In this document: one piece after another, positions 46,629-53,576 of the stretch
How the letters are laid out: every line of letters starts with the position of its first letter
Position numbering within the stretch: position 1 is the first letter of the stretch
The notes under the pieces: generated by a model
Databases searched by the model: none
The model's input: the letters and a program-made list of their open reading frames with translations, nothing else
Told to the model about the DNA's origin: nothing
Assembly: GCA_036788835.1 (NCBI GenBank)
Contig: DAIQMR010000005.1
Span: 1 to 64,000 of the forward strand
DNA from: JALCSJ01 sp036788835
GTDB lineage: Bacteria; Bacillota; Negativicutes; Acidaminococcales; Acidaminococcaceae
DNA: 64,000 nt
Direction of reading: 5' to 3'
Made by a program: the position numbers and the translations under genes

Positions 46629-47546
46629 ATGAGCTTTTTTGATAAGTTAAAAACAGGCTTGAGCAAGACCAGAGCAAATTTCACGGACCGCATGGAGGAT
46701 TTGGTCGGGGTCAGTGTTGACCTGGACGAAGATTTCATGGAAGAAATGGAAATGATTTTAATCGCTGCAGACGTAGGGGTTAAAACCACGGAGAAAATTA
46801 TGCGGGCCTTGCGAAAGGCGGCCTACGAGCGGACCATTAAAAAACCGGCGGAAGCTCTGCCTTTCATAAAAAATTATATTGCGGAATTACTAAGTGCCAA
46901 CGGGCCCAGAATGAATTTTTCCGGGCATCCTTCTATCGTCTTGGTAGTGGGAGTAAACGGAGTAGGCAAAACCACCACCATTGGCAAACTGAGCAATTAC
47001 TACCGCCTCATGGGCTACAAGGTCATGATGGCGGCGGCAGATACTTTCCGGGCCGCAGCTGCGGAACAGTTGAAAATCTGGGGAGAAAGAGCCCAGGTAG
47101 ATGTTATTGCCCATGCAGAAGGCGCAGACCCGGCAGCGGTAGTTTTTGATGGGGTGAAAGCTGCCATAGCCAGAAAAGCCGATGTGCTTTTTGTGGATAC
47201 AGCAGGACGGCTGCATAACAAAGCCAACCTGATGCAGGAACTGGATAAAATCCATCGCGTCATTAAGAGAGAAATTCCTGAGGGACCTCACGAAACCTTA
47301 TTGGTGCTGGACGCTACCACGGGACAAAATGCTATTTCCCAGGCAAAGGTATTTCTGGAAACAGCACAGGTTACCGGTGTTGTACTGACAAAATTGGACG
47401 GAACAGCCAAAGGCGGCGTGGTTATTGCCATTAAAGAAGAGCTAGGCCTGAACGTGAAATGGATTGGGGTAGGAGAGGGCATGATGGATTTCAGGCCTTT
47501 TGACCCCAAGCAATTTGTGGAAGCATTATTTGCGGGAAAACAATAG
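46629..47546 (+). CDS. ftsY: Signal recognition particle receptor FtsY
   Basis: 305 aa SRP GTPase, the short type without an acidic A domain. Helical N domain (1-85), then the G domain: G1 GVNGVGKTTT (about 104-113), ATRAAA-like DTFRAAAAEQL, G3 DTAGRLHN, G4 TKLDGTAKGG, and the closing GVGEGMMDFRPFDP. It docks ribosome-SRP complexes to the membrane and SecYEG. Confidence 0.96.
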   Translation: MSFFDKLKTGLSKTRANFTDRMEDLVGVSVDLDEDFMEEMEMILIAADVGVKTTEKIMRALRKAAYERTIKKPAEALPFIKNYIAELLSANGPRMNFSGHPSIVLVVGVNGVGKTTTIGKLSNYYRLMGYKVMMAAADTFRAAAAEQLKIWGERAQVDVIAHAEGADPAAVVFDGVKAAIARKADVLFVDTAGRLHNKANLMQELDKIHRVIKREIPEGPHETLLVLDATTGQNAISQAKVFLETAQVTGVVLTKLDGTAKGGVVIAIKEELGLNVKWIGVGEGMMDFRPFDPKQFVEALFAGKQ

Positions 47547-47592
47547 ATATATTAATGCTTACTAAAATATAACATAAAGGGTGGAGAGAACA

Positions 47593-48414
47593 ATGGGAAA
47601 GATTAACAAAGTTGTTGCGGCGTATTTCAGTGCTACCGGTACTACGGAAAAGATCGTGGAAGCTATGGCTGCCAAGGTGGCTCAAACCATGAACCTTCCT
47701 TGCGAAGTGAGAAGCTTTACCTTACCGGCGGGCAGGAAAGAACCTCTGACTTTTGCAGCAGATGAATTGGTATTTCTGGGCACTCCGGTGTATGCAGGCC
47801 GGGTTCCCAATGTTCTTTTGAAATATATTAAGACTATGATAGGCAACGGTGCCTTAGGGGTTCCCGTTGTTCTCTACGGTAACCGTAATTATGATGATGC
47901 GCTGATTGAACTTCGTGACCTTATGGAAACAGCAGGTATTCATACTATTGCCGGCGCTGCTTTTATTGGGGAGCATTCCTTCTCTACGATTTTGGCAGCA
48001 GGACGCCCTGATGAAAAAGATGTGGCTGAGGCTAAGGATTTCGCCGGAAAAGTGGCCGCCAAACTGTCGGGAGAACTTAATGAAGGACCTGTTGCCGTTA
48101 AGGGCAATGAGCCTTACAGACCTTACTATGTACCCAAGATGAAAGATGGTTCCAACAAGAACATTATTAAGGTCTTCCCCAAAGTGGATAAGGATAAATG
48201 CATTAAGTGTGGACATTGTGTAAAGATTTGCCCACTGGGGTCCATTAATCCTGAGGACGTGGCAACCTATACCGGTATCTGTATTAAATGCGGTGCCTGC
48301 GTAAAAGGCTGTCCTAAGGGCGCCCGTTATTACGATGATCCTGTTTACGAATATCACAAGACCAATCTGGAAGAAAATTTTATGCGCAGGGCTGAACCGG
48401 AGCTGTTTTTGTAA
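47593..48414 (+). CDS. EFR1-type flavodoxin/ferredoxin fusion protein
   Basis: 273 aa. The N-terminal part (1-150) is a flavodoxin-like domain with an FMN phosphate loop (FSATGTTEKI) and LGTPVYAGRVPN. The C-terminal part (about 195-250) holds two [4Fe-4S] motifs, CIKCGHCVKICP and CIKCGACVKGCP. This arrangement is the EFR1 family of electron carriers, found mostly in anaerobes. Start 47593 is chosen because GTGGAGAG precedes it; an ATG four codons upstream lies within that site. Monocistronic, ended by a terminator. The redox partner is not identifiable here. Confidence 0.85.
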   Translation: MGKINKVVAAYFSATGTTEKIVEAMAAKVAQTMNLPCEVRSFTLPAGRKEPLTFAADELVFLGTPVYAGRVPNVLLKYIKTMIGNGALGVPVVLYGNRNYDDALIELRDLMETAGIHTIAGAAFIGEHSFSTILAAGRPDEKDVAEAKDFAGKVAAKLSGELNEGPVAVKGNEPYRPYYVPKMKDGSNKNIIKVFPKVDKDKCIKCGHCVKICPLGSINPEDVATYTGICIKCGACVKGCPKGARYYDDPVYEYHKTNLEENFMRRAEPELFL

Positions 48415-48436
48415 AACAAACTGAACAAGAACATAA

Positions 48437-48488
48437 AACAAGACAACAAGTCTTTGGATAAAACCACTGACTTGTTGTTTTGTTCTTT
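48437..48488 (+). terminator. Intrinsic terminator after the EFR1-type gene
   Basis: AACAAGACAACAAGTC (48437-48452) pairs, with one wobble, with GACTTGTTGTTTTGTT (48469-48484), then CTTT. It separates the housekeeping region from the accessory cluster. Confidence 0.8.
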
Positions 48489-48560
48489 AAAATTGTCTGG
48501 CACGACAGAAATCTGGCCTGCGGCCTCCTAGTCCCGAATTAGGCGTGCTATTTAAAGTGA

Positions 48561-48580
48561 TTTGGCGTAAATACGCCAAA
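48561..48580. promoter_or_regulatory. Palindrome TTTGGCGTA-AA-TACGCCAAA (candidate operator)
   Basis: A perfect 9-bp inverted repeat with a 2-bp centre lies 103 bp upstream of the porin start. It has no T-run, so it is unlikely to be a terminator. The dyad geometry suits a homodimeric repressor. Confidence 0.4.
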
Positions 48581-48638
48581 AAGTGGCGGACTTACGACCT
48601 AGCAAAAGAGCAAAAGAAAGGGTAAAATGACACATGTG

Positions 48639-48654
48639 GTTAGCAAATACTAAC
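48639..48654. promoter_or_regulatory. Inverted repeat GTTAG-CAAATA-CTAAC (candidate operator)
   Basis: A 5-bp inverted repeat with a 6-bp spacer lies 28 bp before the porin ATG, just downstream of a TAAAAT (48623-48628) that could be a -10. A protein bound here would block transcription start. No -35 of good quality is seen. Confidence 0.35.
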
Positions 48655-48682
48655 TACAAAACACTATTTTGGAGGTTCGTAT

Positions 48683-49912
48683 ATGAAAAAAACCATTCTT
48701 CTAGCTACATTATTGACTCTTGGGTATTCAGCTTGCGCTTTATCGGCAAATCCTTTTATGGATGTTCCAACCGGTCATTGGGCCTACGCATCTCTTGATG
48801 CTTTGTCTGAGAAAGGAATAATTGATGGATATCCCGATGGCACATTTAAGGGGAGCCGAAACATGACTCGTTATGAAATGTCTCAAATAGTTGCCAAAGC
48901 ATTGGCTAAAGGAACAATTAGTGAGAATGATAATCTGGTCGGCGAATTTTCTGATGAATTGAATAGTTTGGGGGTTCGTGTGTCTAAACTAGAGAAAAAG
49001 AAGGATAATTTCAAGATTTATGGGGAAATGGATTTTAACTATAAAGACGATAGAGTGAATAATATCGACAGAGGTGAAGAGAATCCTATAGATTATCAAG
49101 GATATATTCAAACCTATTTATTCTTTGAAGGTCCTATTAATGATGAGTGGAAATACGTAGGTATGATTGATGACAGACGAGATATTTCCGGAATGAGCCC
49201 GCGTCTTCCGACCGAATTGCAACAAGCTTATATAGAAGGCAATATTGGTAATGTAACGGTAACAGCGGGACGCTATAGTAATTATTTGTCAGAAGGTAAC
49301 ATACATGATAACTATTCCAATGCTATAAAGTTAACGATGGGTAAGAAGTGGCAGGTTGTTCTGGAAGGTGGGAAATTGGATACTTCTCAATATGAAATGG
49401 CAGATAGATATTATCGGGTTGGGGTTACCAGAGATTTTGGAAAATATAATATTTGTAGTGATTATCTGTATGCTCAGGATGTCAATACTATGGGTATGGA
49501 AAAAACCACAGACAAGGTTTGGTCTCTGGGCACACATTTTTTACCATTTGAAAAATGGGATATAGGGCTGCTATACATGAAAAGCAGTAATGATGATATT
49601 AAAAAGGCAGGCGGCAGCGAGAACAGTTATGTAGCGAGCCTTACCTATGGGATGGCTGAACCGGATAAGCCTAATTCATATTCGCTCTATGGTAAATATT
49701 ATAACCAGGGTGCTGGTTCAGTTATCGCTCATACTATGAGTGGTTGTGCAGATTACTTTCCAACATATGGATTTAAGGGCTATTTGCTAGGAGGGAAATA
49801 TACTATGGCTAAAAATATAATCGGAACATTTGAATACTATCATCTTAATAGCAAAAAAGATAGTAACCAAAGTGCTCATACACTATGGTCTCAAATCGCC
49901 GTTACCTTTTAA
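48683..49912 (+). CDS. Outer-membrane porin with N-terminal SLH domain (OmpM-like)
   Basis: 409 aa. Signal peptide 1-21 (ends ACALSA). One SLH domain at about 23-70 (FMDVPTGHWAYASLDALSEKG, DGYPDGTFKG, TRYEMSQI), which in Negativicutes binds polyamine-modified peptidoglycan. A short coiled-coil linker (about 85-110) follows, then alternating amphipathic strands consistent with a beta barrel, ending in Phe (SQIAVTF), the usual C-terminal residue of outer-membrane barrels. It would let small solutes through the outer membrane while tethering it to the wall. It has an excellent GGAGG site and lies only 31 bp before the ECF S-component gene, so co-transcription with the transporter is likely. Confidence 0.88.
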   Translation: MKKTILLATLLTLGYSACALSANPFMDVPTGHWAYASLDALSEKGIIDGYPDGTFKGSRNMTRYEMSQIVAKALAKGTISENDNLVGEFSDELNSLGVRVSKLEKKKDNFKIYGEMDFNYKDDRVNNIDRGEENPIDYQGYIQTYLFFEGPINDEWKYVGMIDDRRDISGMSPRLPTELQQAYIEGNIGNVTVTAGRYSNYLSEGNIHDNYSNAIKLTMGKKWQVVLEGGKLDTSQYEMADRYYRVGVTRDFGKYNICSDYLYAQDVNTMGMEKTTDKVWSLGTHFLPFEKWDIGLLYMKSSNDDIKKAGGSENSYVASLTYGMAEPDKPNSYSLYGKYYNQGAGSVIAHTMSGCADYFPTYGFKGYLLGGKYTMAKNIIGTFEYYHLNSKKDSNQSAHTLWSQIAVTF

Positions 49913-49943
49913 GAATAAAAACAATTTGATAAGGATGATATAA

Positions 49944-50531
49944 ATGAAAAATACTAAAAGTTTAAATGGGAAAGATCTTATAAATGTAGGAATTTATACG
50001 GCCATGACACTTGTTGTTGTTTTTGCGTTTGGGTTATTGACTGCGCTTCCTGTAATATACCCGTTTCTCTTATTTGTTTGGCCTTTTTTCTCTGGCATTC
50101 CCATGATGCTTTATTACACAAAGATTCAAAAAATGGGGATGCTTACGATAACCGGCCTCATCTGTGGAATCTTTTTTTACATGATAGGTTATACCTGGAT
50201 TGGATTAATAGGCTGGACATTAGGGGGAGTTTTGGCAGATTTGGTATTAAAAGTCGGAGGATATAAAAACTTTAAGAGCATTATTTGCAGCTATGGTTGT
50301 TTTTCTCTAGGCATGATGGGCTGTCCGGCCAATCTATGGTTGGCCGGACCATCGTATTGGGACAATATAAATAGCTCTATGGGCAATCAGTTTGCAGATG
50401 CATTAAAGTCCATGATGCCGCCTTGGATGTTGTATGTGGGTTTAATAGTCCTATTTTTGGGAGGTATTTGCGGCGGCTTGTTTGGACACAAAATGCTAAA
50501 AAAACATTTTGAAAGGGCCGGTATTGTCTAA
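49944..50531 (+). CDS. ECF transporter S component, MptD/Trep_Strep family
   Basis: 195 aa, very hydrophobic, with five to six helices. The pattern VGIYTAMTLVVVFAFG, FVWPFFSGIPMMLYYTKIQKMGML and GWTLGGVLADLVLK matches the MptD (Trep_Strep) family of substrate-binding subunits of energy-coupling-factor importers; ligands of this family are not established. The stop codon and the EcfT start overlap by one base. Its location between a porin and an NRPS cluster hints that the ligand may be the NRPS product or a metal complex of it, which is an inference. Confidence 0.8.
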   Translation: MKNTKSLNGKDLINVGIYTAMTLVVVFAFGLLTALPVIYPFLLFVWPFFSGIPMMLYYTKIQKMGMLTITGLICGIFFYMIGYTWIGLIGWTLGGVLADLVLKVGGYKNFKSIICSYGCFSLGMMGCPANLWLAGPSYWDNINSSMGNQFADALKSMMPPWMLYVGLIVLFLGGICGGLFGHKMLKKHFERAGIV

Positions 50532-51256
50532 TGGAAAGTATTGCCGGGATACAGATAAAACATTTTCATTTAGATCCGCGAACAAAACTATTGCTTATGA
50601 GCTTTGTTGCCACAGCCGAATTTTTGTATGGTCATAATGCTTTTTTGTTGGCAGTGGCGCTTATACCTTTTACTTTATTGCTAACAAATAAGCAGTATAA
50701 ATCAGCAGGCATTTTTATGATTTTGTTTATGTGTGCTTTATTCGTCAAGGGAATTCAAAATTATATGCATTTCCCTATGGTTGTTAATATGATTGTGGTT
50801 TTACTGGTTGGATTAGTTTTACGGCTTTTTCCTGCCTTCGCCATGGGAGATTATTTAATATATTCTACGACAGCCAGTGAGTGGATTAGTGCCTTGAGCA
50901 GAATGCATATCGGTAAAACAATTATTATTCCTCTTTCTGTGTTATTTCGTTTTTTGCCAACGTTGCAGGAGGAATCAGCGGCTATTAGTGACGCCATGCG
51001 GATAAGGGGAATACAATTCGGTACAAAGAAATTTTGGAACAATCCTACGGCGCTGATTGAATATCGTTTTATTCCATTAATGATATCAATTGTAAAAATA
51101 GGAGATGAATTGTCTGCGGCAGCGCTGACTAGAGGGCTTGATAATCCCGGTAACCGTACTAATATAACAAAAATTGGTTTTACCGGCTATGATGTTATTA
51201 CTGTGCTTACTACGAGTATGATGTTATTTGTTACTTTGTTCGTCATTAAATGGTAA
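50531..51256 (+). CDS. ECF transporter transmembrane component EcfT
   Basis: 241 aa. Four or five helices (mostly within residues 20-130 and 215-241) and two coupling-helix motifs that contact the ATPases: DAMRIRGIQ and AALTRGLDNP. Together with the adjacent S component and double ATPase it forms a complete, dedicated (group I) ECF module. It overlaps the next gene only if that gene starts at its first ATG. Confidence 0.88.
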   Translation: MESIAGIQIKHFHLDPRTKLLLMSFVATAEFLYGHNAFLLAVALIPFTLLLTNKQYKSAGIFMILFMCALFVKGIQNYMHFPMVVNMIVVLLVGLVLRLFPAFAMGDYLIYSTTASEWISALSRMHIGKTIIIPLSVLFRFLPTLQEESAAISDAMRIRGIQFGTKKFWNNPTALIEYRFIPLMISIVKIGDELSAAALTRGLDNPGNRTNITKIGFTGYDVITVLTTSMMLFVTLFVIKW

Positions 51257-51270
51257 AGGGAGAAATGGCA

Positions 51271-52740
51271 ATGATTGAAATGAAAAATGTATCTTTTACC
51301 TATGAAAACGGCAAAGCAGCAAACAGCCTTCAGAATATTAATCTGACAATTAAAGATGGTGAAACTATACTTCTGTGTGGTGAATCAGGGTGTGGCAAGA
51401 CTACTTTGACACGCTTAGTAAATGGATTAATTCCTCATTACTATAACGGTGAGCTGACGGGAAAAATCATTTTGGATGGTAAAGAAATAAAAGATTACCA
51501 ACTGTACCAGCTTGCACCATTGATTGGCTCTGTATTTCAAAACCCTAGAACGCAGTTCTATAACGTGGATACTACAAGTGAAATTGTTTTTGCCTGTGAA
51601 AATATGGGGATTCCTGTCCCAGAAATATTACAGCGATTGAAGCGAACAACGAAATCGTTGAATTTAGAAAAGCTATTAGGAAAAAATATTTTTAAATTGT
51701 CAGGGGGAGAAAAACAAAAGATAGCATGTGCATCTGCAGATGCTATCTTTCCCAATATCTTTGTTTTGGATGAACCATCATCCAATCTTGATTTTAAGTC
51801 AATTAAAGATTTAACGGGAATTATCAAGAAATGGCAATCTGAACACAAGACGATAATTATAGCAGAGCATCGCCTTTATTACTTAATGCCATATGTTGAC
51901 CGCATAATATATATGAAAAAAGGAAAAATTTGCCAAGAATATTCGAAAGAAGAATTTACAGAACTTAATGCCAAGGCTTTGAGTCAAATGGGTTTGCGTT
52001 CTTTACAACCCTTCAAGTTATTGCCTGAAGGGAAAAATGAAAAGGACACGAAGAACCTAGAAATTAGCGATTTTACAGTTTCATATAAAAAGGACGATTA
52101 TGTTGTAAACATACCTAATTTGCAAGTACCACAAGGAGAAATTATAGGAATCATGGGGAATAATGGTGCAGGTAAAACTTCTTTTGCCAGATGCCTGTGT
52201 GGGCTGGATAAAACTTCAGAGGGAACGCTATTGTTTAATGATGTTAAGCTTGATAAAAAGCAACGTTTGTCTATTTCTTATATGGTTATGCAGGATGTTA
52301 ATCATCAGCTTTTTACAGAAACTGTACTTAATGAAATTTTGCTAAGTATGGACGGATGTAATGGTAATCATGAAATAAATCAAGCCAAAGCAATTTTAAG
52401 AGAATTGGATTTAGAAGAAAAGAAGGAATTGCATCCTATGTCTTTATCCGGTGGAGAAAAACAGAGAGTTGCCATTGGCAGCGCCATTGTTTCAGGAAAG
52501 AAAATTATAGTGTTTGATGAACCTACAAGTGGCTTGGATTATAGACATATGGTTGAGGCAGCAAAAAAACTCATACAATTAAAGAATGCCAAGAAAACAG
52601 TATTTTTGATTACTCACGATATAGAATTGGTTTACAAATGCTGTTCATATATTATTTTGATGGAAAAAGGGAGAGTTTTGTGGCATAGGCCAATGGATAA
52701 TAAGACTGTTGAAATGTTGCAGACTTTTTTTATTCAGTAA
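51271..52740 (+). CDS. ECF transporter ATPase with two fused ABC domains (EcfA-EcfA')
   Basis: About 489 aa. First ABC domain: Walker A GESGCGKTT, Q-loop VFQNP, signature LSGGEKQK, Walker B IFVLDEPSSNLD. Second ABC domain (from about residue 260): GNNGAGKTS, LSGGEKQR and IIVFDEPTSGLD. Both sites look competent. The ATG at 51271 (MIEMKNVSFTYENG) is preferred because AAAGGGAG is 8 bp upstream; an ATG at 51250 would add seven residues and overlap ecfT. The NRPS-associated genes follow after about 100 bp in the same direction. Confidence 0.9.
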   Translation: MIEMKNVSFTYENGKAANSLQNINLTIKDGETILLCGESGCGKTTLTRLVNGLIPHYYNGELTGKIILDGKEIKDYQLYQLAPLIGSVFQNPRTQFYNVDTTSEIVFACENMGIPVPEILQRLKRTTKSLNLEKLLGKNIFKLSGGEKQKIACASADAIFPNIFVLDEPSSNLDFKSIKDLTGIIKKWQSEHKTIIIAEHRLYYLMPYVDRIIYMKKGKICQEYSKEEFTELNAKALSQMGLRSLQPFKLLPEGKNEKDTKNLEISDFTVSYKKDDYVVNIPNLQVPQGEIIGIMGNNGAGKTSFARCLCGLDKTSEGTLLFNDVKLDKKQRLSISYMVMQDVNHQLFTETVLNEILLSMDGCNGNHEINQAKAILRELDLEEKKELHPMSLSGGEKQRVAIGSAIVSGKKIIVFDEPTSGLDYRHMVEAAKKLIQLKNAKKTVFLITHDIELVYKCCSYIILMEKGRVLWHRPMDNKTVEMLQTFFIQ

Positions 52741-52837
52741 AAGGTGTTTCTTAAATGTTGCTTAAATAACATATTGTCAATTTGAAATTTGTAGAAAAAG
52801 AATTATCTGATTAGTAGTTTTTCGGGAGGACAAGAGC

Positions 52838-53476
52838 ATGCCAAGTAAAAATAGTTATTTCCCATTTATGTCCGAAGATGTCGGCAGCAGCGATAAAGAT
52901 ACAATCATGTTTTGTTTTCATTATGCAGGTGGTACTGCAACAACATATCGTCCATGGGCTTTAGAATATAATAATGCAATAATTATAATGTGTGTTGAGT
53001 TACCGGGTAAAGGTACAAGAAGAGATGAAAAAAAGATTAATGATTTTAAAGAAATATTACCTGATTTATCAAAAAACATAGTGGAAGTAAGCCGTGACAA
53101 AAAAATCGTGTTGTATGGGCATAGTATGGGAGCGGCCATGGCATTTTATACGGCGTATTACATGTGGAAACATTTATCACGGAGATGCGAAAAAATTATT
53201 GTGGCAGGACGGCAGGCCCCTAATAAAGAAAATCCAATTGAATTCAAGTCGTATATGAATGATGAAGCTTTGATTAAGGAGCTAGTTAGGTACGATGCTA
53301 CTCCAAAGGAAGTGCTTGAAAATAAAGAGTTGTTAAATTTCATTATTCCTGTTTTGCGGCAGGATTATATATTAAATGAAAGTCTTTTTTATAATGGAGA
53401 AAAACTTGATATACCTATAGTTGCACATGCTGGGAACCAAGATTTTGAGGCAAATGCGGAAATTATGAAATTGTGG
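52838..53476 (+). CDS. Type II thioesterase (3' end lost in assembly gap)
   Basis: 213 aa visible. GrsT/RifR-like alpha/beta hydrolase that removes stalled or wrong acyl groups from carrier proteins. Seen: FCFHYAGGTATTY (start of fold, oxyanion region), ELPGKGTR, nucleophile S96 in YGHSMGAA, AGRQAP, and the acid D202 in AGNQDFEA. The catalytic His (normally in a GgHFF block about 30-35 residues later) is not present before the Ns, so the C-terminus lies in the gap. A GGGAGGAC ribosome binding site precedes the ATG. First gene of the NRPS cluster, 97 bp after the ECF ATPase. Confidence 0.88.
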
Positions 53477-53576
53477 NNNNNNNNNNNNNNNNNNNNNNNN
53501 NNNNNNNNNNNNNNNNNNNNNNNNNNNNNNNNNNNNNNNNNNNNNNNNNNNNNNNNNNNNNNNNNNNNNNNNNNNN
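53477..53576. other. Assembly gap (100 N)
   Basis: Exactly 100 undetermined bases, the customary placeholder for a gap of unknown size. The reading frame happens to stay open across it, but the protein content on either side does not fit one polypeptide. Confidence 0.98.

Noticed and set aside
48500..48620. Cobalamin or other known riboswitch before the porin
   Set aside because: The palindromic and GC-rich pieces do not match the conserved core of any riboswitch class I could recall; annotated only as candidate operators.
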